Assembly (NCBI GenBank): GCA_023935145.1
Contig: CM043703.1
Span: 21,997,227 to 22,061,226, forward strand
DNA: 64,000 nucleotides
Origin: Bretschneidera sinensis
Taxonomy: Eukaryota > Streptophyta > Magnoliopsida > Brassicales > Akaniaceae
Reading direction: 5' to 3'
Below, in pieces: positions 1 through 11,326 of the stretch. Each line of letters starts with the position of its first letter. Position 1 is the first letter of the stretch. The translations under genes were made by a program, and so were the position numbers. Below the pieces are notes generated by a model, which was not told the DNA's origin, made no database searches, and saw only the letters and a list, made by a program, of their open reading frames with translations.

Positions 1-226
1 TCTTGTTGCTGCTACATACTGGACAGTCTTGGGCGCTAAATCTTCATCTCTTGGTTACATTGTAATATCTGAGTGTGGTGTGACTTTGTGTCCATGTACC
101 ATGAATGTCTGATTTCTTGTAGGCAACTATAGCAATTCTAAGTTTGGTGCCTAGACAATAGATGAGAGAAAAGTAGTATTAGTATGCTCAAAAGTTTCAA
201 ACGGAGGAGTGAACTTACTTGGATGC
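1..226 (-). mobile_element. E2, left part (continues beyond window)
   Basis: No intact gene is visible here. I assign it to the Athila-like element E2, read on the minus strand, because E1 begins at 227 and is flanked by GATGC (222-226) and GATTC (7080-7084), a 5-bp target duplication with one mismatch. Removing E1 joins 218-226 to the E2 protease region with exactly the spacing seen at the homologous place in E1 (around 4165-4197). Beyond the first nine bases the homology to E1 is lost, so the content further left is only inferred to be E2. A short open stretch is present on the minus strand but nothing I recognise. Confidence 0.5.
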
Positions 227-1558
227 TGATAGGTGCTTAAATATTCATATTTAAGCCCCCTTATTTGCATTTATTAGGTCCTTAGTTATGTTATTTTAGT
301 CCGTTTTACTTCATTTGTGTGTTTTACATGTGTTTATAGGGTCTTGGAAGAAAAGAAGCAGTTTTGGCACTTGAAGGAAGAAACCTGGAATTCCTGGAGC
401 AGCTTCTGGACAAAATGTGATCGATCGCACCATGCAATGCAATCAAGCGCACAGTGCGATCGTGCGCACACAAGAAGGATCGAGCACACACTGCGATCGA
501 GTGCAAGACATGTGCGATCGAGCGCACATGTACGGGCGTGAACAGTAAACTGCATAACCCTATTTTGGAAATAAGAGAGTTTTTACGGTTTAGGAAGTTT
601 AGGGTTTCCTGCACCTTCTAGGACTACTCAAGCCCTATAAATACACTTGTAAAGCACACACAAATCATCACAACTTAGAGAACACTTCTCTTAGCTTTTA
701 CTTGGAGTTGTAAGCTTTGGGAGAGAATTGACGCCTCTTCTCTCGGGTTTATTCTTCCCTTTATGTTTGGTTTATATATGATGTTTATTTTAGACAACAT
801 GTGTAACTAACTTTCTTATAGGGCTCGATTGAAGCCCTAGTTATGCTTTCTCATATATTTATTCATTGATAAATCTTTGCCAATAGCCTTTATTATGTTG
901 CTTAACTTGATTAATGCCTGTGCTTATTTAAATTCCTCATATGTATGTGTATGGCCAGCGTATGCATATGGTATGGATTGGTTAGTTAGATCAATTTGGA
1001 TGATCGAGTCCTGGGTCTAACATTAGTGACAAAAGATATCCACACCGGATTCTTGGATTAATCAACATGGGAAACCGGGAGTAGATACCATGCCCTTGGT
1101 CTCATGTGGTTGTCGATTTCCATAGTACTTATGCTTTCTTAAGGAACAACTCAAGCAGAAACCATGCTGAATCCCTTAAGGAAGAAAAGAGTTAGAGTAG
1201 ATACCATACCTAACTCGTTGCTTAGGGAGATCAATAGCTTAAGGAGTAGATACCATGCTCTTAGGTTGGCGACCAGTAGGTATACATGATAAGGCTAGTG
1301 CACTGATACATTATACAATTGGAAAAGTATGACTAGTGGTGGATATCAAGGCCCTATGTCTTTATTATTATCAAATCATATACAACAGTTATTTTATTTC
1401 TCTTTTAAACTTAAAGAAACTAATTCTAGATAGAAATTCACCAATTCCTGTGGAAATGATCTCGCACTTGCACACTATGCTATCACAGACCTTGTGCACT
1501 TGCAAGTAAAACAAGTACGATTATTTGCTTATTAATTTAGGTAAATAAATGTGCAACA
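227..1558 (+). repeat. E1 5' LTR
   Basis: It starts TGATAGGTGCTTAAAT and ends GTGCAACA, followed six bases later by the primer site. The 3' copy at 5760-7079 matches along its length with scattered substitutions and small indels. U3 holds a palindrome array (416-533) and a TATA box at 636-643 (TATAAATA). The rest (about 700-1540) has no genes. Short open frames over 317-614 on both strands are products of the palindrome array, not proteins. Confidence 0.92.
416..643 (+). promoter_or_regulatory. E1 LTR palindrome array plus TATA box
   Basis: About six imperfect copies of a 16-bp palindrome-like unit, best form GTGCGATCGAGCGCAC, lie between 416 and 533. Each is centred on CGATCG or a one-base variant. 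TATAAATA follows at 636-643, about 100 bp downstream, so the array sits where U3 enhancers are expected. The role as a promoter module is inferred. The same arrangement is found in the 3' LTR (array about 5937-6055, TATA 6159-6166). Confidence 0.7.
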
Positions 1559-1564
1559 AGTTTT

Positions 1565-1582
1565 TGGCGCCGTTGCCGAGGA
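1565..1582 (+). other. E1 primer-binding site (tRNA-Asp)
   Basis: TGGCGCCGTTGCCGAGGA is complementary to the 3' end of plant tRNA-Asp with one mismatch, six bases after the LTR. This PBS is typical of Athila-like Ty3 elements. Confidence 0.9.
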
Positions 1583-1721
1583 TTGCGCTAAATTTTATTT
1601 TAGGATTACTTTTGTCATCGTTATTATTTTATTTACCATCTTTATTTTTACTTTTCATCAAACCCTAATCAATTTCTTTTTGTTTCAGGTACATCAAACC
1701 CTAATCAGTGGTTCTGTAATA

Positions 1722-1760
1722 CTTGCAATCGATTGCAATCTTCTGTGCGATCGAGCACAA
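1722..1760 (+). repeat. E1 internal copy of the LTR palindrome motif
   Basis: Two units of the LTR motif (TGCAATCGATTGCA and TGTGCGATCGAGCACA) lie between the primer site and the gag start, about 1.2 kb from the LTR array. E2 has about four copies at the same place. This is not explained by coding function. Confidence 0.7.
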
Positions 1761-1824
1761 ATAGGAAGAGAGTTACCCGAGCGGCTAAGTTGAACTGCTG
1801 CACTGAAGCTGTTTTACCTGATTT

Positions 1825-4324
1825 ATGCATGGACTTCGATCCCGACATCCAACAATATTTCCCCTTGATCCTGAGCTTGAGTGGACCATCCAAAAAAATC
1901 TTAGAGAAAACTTTGAGGAGGAAAAAGAGGAATTCACGGAAGAAGTACCAATGGTGGAACAACTAGAAATCCAGCAACCACCTGCACGAAGACCGATGAA
2001 GCAATCCTTCATCCCACAGAGCCTTAACCATCCTTCATGCATTGCATATCAACCTGAAGCAGAGGGCAACTATTACATATCCCCGCAGATACTCAATGCT
2101 TTGACTCACTTTAGGGGTACACCGGCAGAAGATCCACACTTGCACCTTCGGGAATTCTTTGATCTCTGCAAATTCCAGCACATCCAGGGCCTAGACCAAG
2201 AAGGAATAAGGTTAATTATATTTCCCTTTTCCTTAAAAGATAATGCTAAGCTATGGTACAATTCTTCGCCTGCAGTGTCAATCCACACTTGGGAGGAGTT
2301 GGCTGGCAAATTCCTAAGGAAGTTCTTCCCAGCCCAAAAGACGAGGCAAATGAGGAAAGAGATCTAATCCTTCCAACAAAGGGATGAAGATCTGTTTTTT
2401 GAGGTATGGGGACACTTCAACGAGCTACTACTCAAATGCCCACACCACAACCTACCTTAAGATGAGCTGGTACTAGCCTTTTATGAAGGTCTAAATGACA
2501 TGAATAAAGGTATTGCTGATTCTGGTTGTGGAGGTGTGCTGATGGAGAAGAGCAGTGAAGAAGCCATGGAGCTGTTTGAGGCACTAAGTGAGCATACCCA
2601 ACAATTCTCCTCTAGAGGTAGACAAGGAGTCAAGAGCAAAGGTATATATAAGGTTACTCTGAATGGTGGACCCTCTGCCCAAATAGCTGTTTTGGAATGG
2701 AAGCTAGATATGAGGCTAGATATGATTGTAAAAGCCATGTCTACTCAAACCATCTCTCCTCAACCACAAGCTACACAAATCCAGGTATGTGCTTTATGTT
2801 CTCAATTTGATCACACTACTAAGACCTGCCATTTGTATTCATCTACAGATCTTGAGCAAGCAAACTGTGTGGGATCGAATAGTGCATATACAAATACATA
2901 CAACCCTGGATGGCAAGACCACCCCAACCTCTCATGGAGCAATAATCAAAACACCTTGAACCTTCAAGGGCAATAAAGGAACTTCCATAAAGCAACCCAA
3001 CCAGTTCTAGAACCCAAGAAGGATGATCTAGAAAGTCTTGTAAAGCAATTAGCCACTCAACAACAGCAACTAATGACAACATTGATGACTTCATTAGATC
3101 ACCAAAAACAAACCACTCAAAGGCTAGAAGAACAAATGGGAAAATTAGCTAAGGAGCTAAGTGAAATAAAGCAAGGTGAACTTCCTGCACAAACACTACC
3201 AAATCCAAGAGGACATCAGCAACTGAAAGCCGTTACAACTCTTCGAAATGGTAAAATCATAGGAGTTAATGAGCCAGCTCAAGCATCTCAAGCTAAGCCA
3301 TCCACATCCAAGGTAAATGAAGTAGAGAAGTGGAATGCACCACCCTTCCCTCAAAGGTTAGTAACACCAAAGAAAGATAAATTGCTTGATATTTTTGAAA
3401 CTTTGAGAAAAGTAGAAATTAACATCCCCTTATTAGATGCAATTAAACAAATTCCTGCTTACGCTAAATTTTTAAAAGATTGTTGCACTAATAAAAGAAA
3501 GTTTCAAGAACATGAAATAGTGGCTCTAACTGAAGAGGTAAGTGCGGTATTGTTAAGAAAACTACCACCAAAACTAAAAGATCTGGGTAGTTTTACTATT
3601 CTCTGTAGGATAGGTGATAAGTTGTTTGAGCGAGCATTACTAGATTTAGGAGAAAGTGTCAATTTGCTACCTTACATAGTAGTTGAAAAGCTAGGTTTGG
3701 GGGAGCTTTAACCAACCTCCATCACTTTGCAATTGGCAGATAGAAGCATCAAAAGACCTCAAGGTATACTTGAAGATATCCTGGTCAAGGTAGGTGAGTT
3801 TATTTTGCCTGCTGACTTCATTGTATTAGATATGGAAGAATGCCCAATGCCATTACCTCTGCCCATTATCTTAGGAAGACCCTTTATGAGAACTGCTGAT
3901 ACAATAATTAATGTGAAAAAAGGGTATTGTAAGTATGACGGTAAATGGAGAGATAATAGAATTTAAGATATTTGATGCAATGAAATTACTTCAAGATGAT
4001 AATGATGATGAATGTTTTAATAAATGTATGATGCAAAGTGTTGTCAAGCAAGTTTTTCAGGTCCATCACACCAATCCATTGGAGGCCACCCTCACCTATA
4101 GCTTCAAAAGATCAGATATTGAGCCTGCATCAGAAACTGTCCCTGATAACATCTTGGAAGCTACGCACCTCCCTAAAGTCTATCCTATGCATCCAAGACC
4201 GGGTGATAAGAAGAAATCACATTTGAATACACTGAAAGGATTGAGTCATGATGAATGTGCAACACCACCAAGAGCACTTGAGCCACATGAAGTGAACTTT
4301 AAGTACTCCCTGCCAAAAGACTAA
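1825..4324 (+). pseudogene. gag: E1 gag-protease, broken
   Basis: Structural protein plus aspartic-protease-like region of an Athila-type element. The Retrotrans_gag core lies about 2040-2470 (signatures EDPHLHLREFFDLC, WEELAGKFLRKFFP). A degenerate zinc-knuckle-like Cys motif (CALCSQFDHTTKTC) is at about 2797-2840, and the protease-like domain with LLDLGESVNLLP is at about 3640-3675. One frame runs from 1825 to about 3920 with four TAA stops (2365, 2458, 2974, 3709). At each of these E2 has CAA, so all four are C-to-T changes. An extra A in a run near 3916-3925 then shifts the frame, and coding continues at 3935-4324 to a stop. No RT, RNase H or integrase follows. Confidence 0.88.
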
Positions 4325-4344
4325 AGTTGAGAGAATACCCCGTC

Positions 4345-4646
4345 TGGCTAAAAACGTTAAACTTAGCGCTCATGGGAGGCACTCCAAAGCATATCCTTTT
4401 TCTTAGTTTATTTCATTTTATTAGTCGTATTTCCTTGTTTATTTTTCTATCTGTTTATTATTACTTGTTGTCCCATTTTATGTTTGTTTCTCTTTCTTTT
4501 TCAAGAACAGCGTGAGTGCATCCAATTGAAGTTTAGGGCGTGCTACAAGCCATGCCAGCCATCAGTTCTCTATCTCCTAGGTTAGCTCATTCCATGCTAT
4601 TCACACATTGGGGACAATGTGTAATTTAAGTTTGGGGGTATGGGGA
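4345..4646 (+). other. E1 post-pol signal, hairpin and internal polypurine tract
   Basis: At 4345-4385 lies a GTCTGGCTAA...TTAGCGCTC-type block that normally follows the end of pol in Athila relatives. Then comes a perfect 8-bp hairpin ACACATTG / CAATGTGT with GGGA loop (4603-4622), directly followed by an internal polypurine tract AAGTTTGGGGGT (4628-4639). The same order is found in E3 and E7. The stretch 4386-4600 is AT-rich, with no gene seen. Confidence 0.75.
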
Positions 4647-5746
4647 CACATTCACACACTCACTATGTCCCACATTTTCTGTTTTGTTGCTATTTTCATA
4701 GATAAATGCATGTTCATTCTGTCCAATAAACTTTTTTTTTTGTGATCTAAACAAAACTTTATGATTCGACTTCATCAACGAGCTTAACACTTTGAAAATA
4801 TAGGCCAATAATCAAGTTTTGAACCTAGATCACTGCCTTTTAGACATTTAAGGATTCACAAGTTTGACCTAAGCTATCACAAGCAAACCAGCACATAACT
4901 GTGTGGGGTATGACATGTTATTTAGATGTGTATGTTTCTTTTGCTTAACTGTGAACTAGATGACTTATTAGATTGACATTTTGGCATATAAAAATAGAAA
5001 AGATTGATTAGTGCTCAAAAGAAAAAATAAATGCTCCTAATGATCAATAAAACTTGTTTTCTGCTGAGTAACTGGCCCTCTTGCCTCAGTAAGCATTAAG
5101 TGTCACGTCAAAAGGTGGAAAATCTTAAATGATCATTAAAAATAACTTTCCGCTGAGTAACTGGTCCTTTTGCCTCAGTAAGCATTGAGTGTCACGTCAA
5201 AAGGTGGAAAATTCTTATTGGTAGCATTAAGACCAGTTAGTTTCGTAGCCTTTTTGACTCGAGCTAGTAAGTCCTTAGAGGTGTTTTTACACCTAATGCC
5301 CTAAAACCATCTGGTTTGGGAGTTATTGGCTAAACGCTCGTTACACGAGTCAAAAAGAAAGCTTAAGGGAACTAACTTGACAAAAAAAATCGCAAACAGA
5401 AGAAAAGGAGAATTATGCCATCCTTGTTGATTCTAATAGAAAATTTGGTGAATCTTGAGACATCGAAACATACACGTTAAAATTACTTGGAAACGTAATC
5501 TTTTATGTGCTAGTTCACCACACACCATAGTCGAACTCGTGTTGTCTTAAATTGCCTCATGAAAGTGATTTGCGTTCAAAGCTCTTATTCATTGCAAAAA
5601 TATGTTTGTATCTGTTAAGCTTGCTCATGAATGTGCATCATAGTTTTGTAAGATCTAAACTTTTGTTAGACACCATGAACATTTGATTTATCTGTTTTTT
5701 TCGTTTTAGTTCTTAATTTTGTATTGCTAAGGGACTAGCAATATAT
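4647..5746 (+). other. E1 3' noncoding region with ~90-bp repeats
   Basis: No protein is recognisable. Two copies of a unit containing CTGAGTAACTGG and CCTCAGTAAGCATT lie at about 5062-5122 and 5151-5212, about 89 bp apart. CTGAG/CTCAG within the unit can pair. The same duplicated unit and other blocks (the GACATGTTAT block near 4912, the ACCATCTGGTTTGGGAG block near 5306) recur in E3, although E3 has an unrelated LTR. Confidence 0.7.
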
Positions 5747-5759
5747 AAGTTTGGGGGTG
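5747..5759 (+). other. E1 terminal polypurine tract
   Basis: AAGTTTGGGGGTG abuts the 3' LTR and would prime plus-strand synthesis. It is almost identical to the internal tract at 4628. Confidence 0.85.
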
Positions 5760-7079
5760 TGATAGTTGCTTAAATATTCATATTTAAGCCCCATTATTTG
5801 CATTTATTAGGTCCTTAGTTATGTTATTTTAGTTCATTTGTGTGTTTTACATATGTTTATAGGGTCTTGGAAGAAAAGAAGCAGTTTTGTCACTTAAAGG
5901 AAGAAACCTGGAATTCCTGGAGTTGCCTCTGGACAAAATGCGATCGATTGCACCATGCAATGTGATCGAGCGCATAGTGTGATCATGCGCACACAAGAAG
6001 GATCGAGCGCACACTGCGATCGAGCGCAAGACGTGTGCGATCAAGCGCACATATACGGGCGTGAACAGTAAACTGCAGAATCCTATTTTGAAAATAAGAG
6101 AGTTTTTACGGTTTAGGAAGTTTAGGGTTTCCTGCACCTTCTAGGACTACTCAAGCCCTATAAATACACCTGTAAAGCACACAAATCATCACAACTTAGA
6201 GAACACTTCTTTTAGCTTTTACTTGGAGTTGTAAGCTTTGGGAGAGAATTGACGCCTCTTCTCTCGAGTTTATTTTTCCCTTTATGTTTGGTTTATATAT
6301 GATATTTATTTTAGACAATATGTGTAACTAACTTTCTTATAGGGCTCGATTGAGGCCCTAGTTATGCTTTCTTATATATTTATTCATTGATAAATCTTTG
6401 CCAATAGCCTTTATTATGTTGCTTAACTTGATTAATGTCTGTGCTTATTTAAATTCCTCATATGTATGTGTATGGCCAGCGTATGCATGTGGTATGGATT
6501 GGTTAGTTAGATCAATTTGGATGACCGAGTCCTGGGTCTAACATTAGTAACAAAAGATGTCCACACCGGATTCTTAGATTAATCAACATGGGAAACTAGG
6601 AGTAGATACCACGCCCTTGGTCTCATATGGTTGTCGATTTCCACAGTACTTATGCTTTCTTAAGGAACAACTCAAGCAGATACCATGCTGAATCCCTTAA
6701 GGAAGAAAAGAGTTATAGTAGATACCATGCCTAACTCGTTTCTTAGGGAGATCAATAGCTTAAGGAGTAGATACCCTGCCCTTAGGTTGGCAACCAGTAG
6801 GTATACATGATAAGGCTAGTGCACTGATACATTATACAATTGGGAAAATATGACTAGTGGTGGATATCAAGGATCTATGTCTTTATTATTATCAAATCAC
6901 ATACAACAGTTATTTTATTTCACTTTTAAACTTAAAAAAACTAATTCTAGATAGAAATTCACCAATCCCTGTGGAAATGATCTCGCACTTGCACGCTATG
7001 CTACCACAGACCTTGTGCACTTGCAAGTAAAACAAGTACGATTATTTGCTTATTAATTTAGGTAAATAAACGTGCAACA
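5760..7079 (+). repeat. E1 3' LTR
   Basis: It starts TGATAGTTGCTTAAAT and ends CGTGCAACA. It carries the palindrome array (about 5937-6055) and TATAAATA at 6159-6166. It lacks a 9-bp piece near 5833 present in the 5' LTR. Its right end abuts E2 sequence at 7080. Confidence 0.92.
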
Positions 7080-9457
7080 GATTCTTTGGAGAGGCTTCAA
7101 AGAGGTGCACAGCTTCAATGATGTCATCTGTAATATCTTCAGATTCTGGCTTAGGAACTACATCCGAACTTGTGAAGCTGTGGGTGAGGGTGGCCTCCAA
7201 CGGATCAGTGTGATGGACCTGAAAAACTTGCTCGATAACACTTTGCATCATACATTCATTAAAACATTCATCATCATTATCATCTTGGGGTAATTTCAAC
7301 GCAACAAATATTTTAAATTCTATTGTCTCACCATTTACCGTCATACTTACAATACCCTTTTTCACATTAATTATTGTATCAGCAGTTCTTATAAAGGGTC
7401 TTCCTAAGATGATGGGCAGAGGTAATGGCATAGGGCATTCTTCCATATCTAACACAATGAAGTCAGCAGGCAAAATAAACTCACCTACCTTTACCAAGAC
7501 ATCCTCAAGTATACCTCTACGTCTTTTGATGCTTCTATCTGCCAATTGCAAAGTGATGGAGGTTGGTTGAAGCTCCCCCAAACCTAGATTTTCAACTACT
7601 GTGTATGGTAGCAAATTGACACTTTCTCCTAAATCTAGTAATGCTCGCTCAAACAACTTATCACCTATCCTACAGAGAATAGTAAAACTACCCAGATCTT
7701 TTAGTCTTGGTGGTAGTTTTCTTAATAGTACCGCACTTACCTCTTTAGTTAGAGCCACTGTTTCATGCTCTTGAAACTTTATTTTATTAGTGCAACAATC
7801 TTTTAAAAATTTAGCATAAGCAGGAATTTGTTTAATTGCATCTAATAAGGGAATGTTAATTTCTACTTTTCTCAAAGTTTCAAAAATATCAAAAAATTTA
7901 TCTTTCTTTGGCTTTACTAACCTTTGAGAGAAGGGTGGTGCATTCCACTTCTCAATTTCACTTACCTTGGATGTGGATGGCTTAGTAGGAGATGCTTGTG
8001 CTGGCTCATTAACTCTTATGGCCTTACCATTTCTGAGAGTTGTCATGACATTTAGTTGCTGATGTCTTCTCGGATTAGGTATTAGTTAGGCAGGAAGCTT
8101 ACCTTGCTTCCTTGCACTTAACTCTTTAGCCATTTGCCCCATTTGAACTTTTAGTCTTTGGATTGTTTGCTCGTGCTTTGCAATTTTTTGTCTTTGCTTG
8201 GATTGAATTTACCTTCCATCTGCCATAAACTGTTCTTGTGACATTATCAGTTGCCTTACCATACTCTCTATGACACTTGTCTTTGACTCTTGAACTGGTT
8301 GGGCTGCTTGGTGGAAGTTCTTTTGTTGCCCTTGAAGGTTCATGGCATTTTGATTGTTGCTCCATGAGAGGTTTGGGTGGTTTCGCCATCCAGGATTATA
8401 GGTATTTGCATATGAACTGTTTGGTCCCAGATAGTTCACTTGCTCGGGATCTGTCAATGAATATAAATGGTAAGTCTCAGTAGTTTGATCAAATTGAGAA
8501 CATAAAGCACATACCTGGCGTTGTGTGGCTTGTGGGCTCGATGAGGCATTCTGAGCAGTCATGGCTTTTACAAGCATATCTAGCTTCCTCTCCATAGCAG
8601 CTATGTTGGAATTCCACCAATTAAGTTAACTTCATACATGCCCTTGCTCTTTACTCCTTGTCTCCCTCTGGATGAGAATTGTTGGGTGTGCTCACTCAAT
8701 GCCTCAAATAGCTCCATGGCTTCTTCACTGCTTTTCTCCATCAGCACACCTCCACAACCTGAATTAGCAATACCTTTATTCATGTCATTTAGACCTTCGT
8801 AAAAGGCTAGTACTAGCTCATCTTGAGGTAGGTTATGATGTGGACATTTGTGAAGCAGCTCATTAAAGTGTCTCTATGCCTCAAAGAAAAGGTCTTCATC
8901 CCTCTGTTGGAAAGATTGAATCTGCTTCCTCATTTGTCTCGTCTTTTGAGCTGGGAAGAATTTTCTTTGGAACTTGCTGGCCAACTCTTCCCAAGTGTGG
9001 ATAGAAACTGCAGGCAATGAATTGTACCACAGTTTAGCATTATATTTTAAGGAAAAAGGGAAAAAAATTAACCTGATTCCTTCTTGGTCTAGGCCCTGGA
9101 TATGCTGGAATTTGCAAAGATCAAAGAACTCTCAAAGGTGCAAATGTGGATCCTCATTAGGTGTACCCCTAAAGTGAGTAAGTGCACTGAGTATCTGTGG
9201 AGATATGTAATAATTTTCTTCCGCCTCAGGTTATATGCAATACACGATGGCTGGTCGATGTTCCTTGGGATGAAGAATTGCTTCATCGGTCTTCGCTCAG
9301 GTGGTTGCTGGTTTTCTGGCTGATCTGCCATTGATATTTCTTCTTCAAATCCTTCTTCTACCTCTTTAGAGTTGTCTTTAAGCCTTTGTCGAATGGTCCG
9401 CTCAAGCTCTGTATCGAGGGGAAAGAAAGTTGGATGCCTAGAACGAAGCCCTTGCAT
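7080..9457 (-). pseudogene. gag: E2 gag-protease, broken
   Basis: Closely related to the E1 gag-protease. It starts near 9457 (MQGLRSRHP). Frame is lost after about 9240 and resumes in the Retrotrans_gag core (about 9200-8880), the Cys-rich region (8595-8209, CALCSQFDQTTETY, with the last Cys replaced) and the protease-like domain (8046 to about 7080, DLGESVNLLP near 7620). TGG-to-TAG and CGG-to-TGA stops are seen in the core. E2 keeps CAA at the four places where E1 has TAA. The open frame formally runs into the E1 LTR to 7042, but that tail is E1 sequence. Confidence 0.85.
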
Positions 9458-9519
9458 GAATTAGTAAAAACAGCTTCAGTTCAGCACTGCTGCTCGGGTA
9501 GCTTCTGCCTCAAATGCCC

Positions 9520-9600
9520 TCGATCGCACAAAGGAGTGCACTCAATCGCAGCAATGCACTTGATCGCACTTGAGGAGGGCACTCAGTCGCAGTGCACAGA
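9520..9600 (-). repeat. E2 internal palindrome array
   Basis: About four units of TGCGATCGAGTGCA type lie between the primer site and gag start on the minus strand, matching the family motif in the LTR. The position is equivalent to 1722-1760 in E1. Confidence 0.7.
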
Positions 9601-9792
9601 TCACTCTACTGTTGTACCTGAAACAAAACAGAACAGAAAAGAAGAAATAAATTAAGGTTTTGATGAAATAAAATAAAACTGAACGAAAAACAGAAACTTA
9701 GAATTTTTTTTAGATTTTTGATAAAAATAAAACAGAATAAAAAAAATAAAATGAAACTAATGAAAATAATTCTAAAAAGAAATTTAGTGCAA

Positions 9793-9810
9793 TCCCCGGC
9801 AACAGCACCA
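9793..9810 (-). other. E2 primer-binding site (tRNA-Asp)
   Basis: On the minus strand this reads TGGTGCTGTTGCCGGGGA, complementary to tRNA-Asp with two mismatches, six bases from the LTR end. Confidence 0.88.
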
Positions 9811-9816
9811 AAAACT

Positions 9817-11099
9817 TGTTATGCGATTATCTACCTAAATAAATAAGCGAATAATCAGACTTGTTTTACTTGCAAGTGCATAAGGTCAACTTAGTAGTAT
9901 AGTGTGCGAATGCAAGATCATCTCCACAGGGATTGGTAAATTTTGATCTAGAATTTGTTTTGCAATAATAAAATAAAAATAAGAGAAATAAATATTGAGT
10001 TGGAATTTAATAAAGATAAAGGCGTAGGGACTTGATATCCACCACTAATCATGCTACCACAACAAAACAGTATGCCAATGTTTTGCTCATGTCATGAATA
10101 CCTAATGGTTGTCAAACTAAGGGCATGGTATCTACTCCTTAAGTTATTGATTTCCCTAAGCAACGAGTTAGGCATGGTATCTACTCTAACTTTTTTCTTT
10201 TTGAAGGGATTCAACATAGTGTATACTGAGTTGTTCCTTAAGAGAGCATAAGATCTGTGGAAATGGACAAGCACACGAGACCTAGGGCATTGTATCTACT
10301 CTCGGTTTCCCATGTTGATTAACCCAAGAATCCGGTGTGGATATATTTTGTTACTATTTTTGAACCCAGGAATCGGTCATCCAAATTGATTCAACTAACT
10401 AATATATACCACATGCATACGTTGATCAGACACACACATATGAGGAATTTAAATAAAAACAGGTATTAATCAAGTTAAGCAACACAACATGAATATCTCA
10501 AAGGCGCCAATACTAAATTATTGGTTAAACATAATTAAGACTTCAATCAAGCCCTTACTAGGGTTTAGTTACACATGGTTGTGATGCAAAACATATTCAT
10601 AAAATAAAAATAATGGGGAAAGAATAAACCTGAGAGAAGAGTCGTCAATTCCTCTCCAAAGCTTACAATTCCAAAGAAAATTCCAAGGTCCCCCCCAAAC
10701 TGTGTTTTTACAAGTGTATTTGTAGGGGTTGAATAACCCTAGAAGACTTTGGAAACCCTAAACTTCCTAAAACACAAAACCTTCTCTATTTCCAAAACTG
10801 GTTCTGCAGTTTTACTGTTCACTCTCGTACATGTGCGCTCGATTGCATTCGTTGTGTGTGCATGAGCGCTGGTGTGCTCGATCGTACCGGGGCCTACGTT
10901 CGATCGCACTCTAGCCAGCAGCTGCTCTAGGATTTCCATATTTCTTCCTTTAAGAGTAAAAAATGCTTTTTTTTTTCTCCAAGACCCTATAAAAACATGT
11001 GAAACACAAAAATGAAGTAAAATGGACTAAATTAACATAAACTAGGACTTAACAAATGTAAAGTAAGGGGCTTAAATATGAATATTTAAGCACCTATCA
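9817..11099 (-). repeat. E2 5' LTR
   Basis: The minus strand reads TGATAGGTGCTTAAAT...AACA, 1.28 kb, in the E1/E5 family. The palindrome array lies at about 10815-10915. The TATA position reads CTACAAATA (near 10718-10726) instead of CTATAAATA, so the box is probably damaged. The remainder holds no gene. Confidence 0.88.
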
Positions 11100-11326
11100 T
11101 TAACCTAAGAGGGGGGGTGAATTGGGTTTTAAAACTTTCACGAATTAAACACAAGTTTATAAAACAGATAACATCACAAGCATATAAATAAGTAATATGT
11201 GCTGTGAATGAAGAGTTTAAGGAGTAGAGGATGCAAAATTAGTTTATAGTGGTTTAGTAATATCTGATTCATTCCGACCCTACGTCCACTCTCTTCAAGG
11301 GTGTTGCACAAACTTTACAATCACTT
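11100..11326 (-). repeat. E4 left LTR, outer fragment
   Basis: The plus strand reads TTAACCTAAGAGGGGGGGTG, the usual reverse end of this type of copia LTR. Two terminal bases (TG) are missing because E2 sits there. It is cut at CACTT (11322-11326) by E3. Confidence 0.7.

Larger units (their letters stand above)
227..7079 (+). mobile_element. E1: non-autonomous Athila-like LTR retrotransposon
   Basis: A complete 6.85-kb element with two similar LTRs (about 1.33 and 1.32 kb), a tRNA-Asp primer site, Gag and protease-like coding sequence, a long 3' noncoding region and a polypurine tract. RT, RNase H and integrase are absent: after the protease-like region the sequence passes straight into the post-pol signal and noncoding tail usual for Athila relatives. 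This matches the described TR-GAG type of non-autonomous element. The termini are TGATAG...CAACA. It is inserted into its own relative E2 in the opposite orientation. Confidence 0.88.
7080..11099 (-). mobile_element. E2: Athila-like element, same family as E1, opposite strand
   Basis: Read on the minus strand, it has a 5' LTR (11099 to 9817), a tRNA-Asp primer site, an internal palindrome array, and gag-protease running left until E1 interrupts it. Its 3' half lies in 1-226 and beyond the window. The right end abuts TTAAC of the E4 LTR, whose terminus TGTTAACC lacks only its first two bases here. This fits insertion of E2 into that terminus with a TTAAC duplication whose other copy would lie outside the window. 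Confidence 0.82.

Noticed and set aside
317..614. Small Arg/Ser/Cys-rich proteins on both strands of the E1 LTR (also 5847-6137)
   Set aside because: They are translations of the palindrome array; open in several frames because the unit lacks stops.
1565..1582. tRNA gene remnant
   Set aside because: Only the 3' terminal complement is present, at the exact primer-site position after an LTR.
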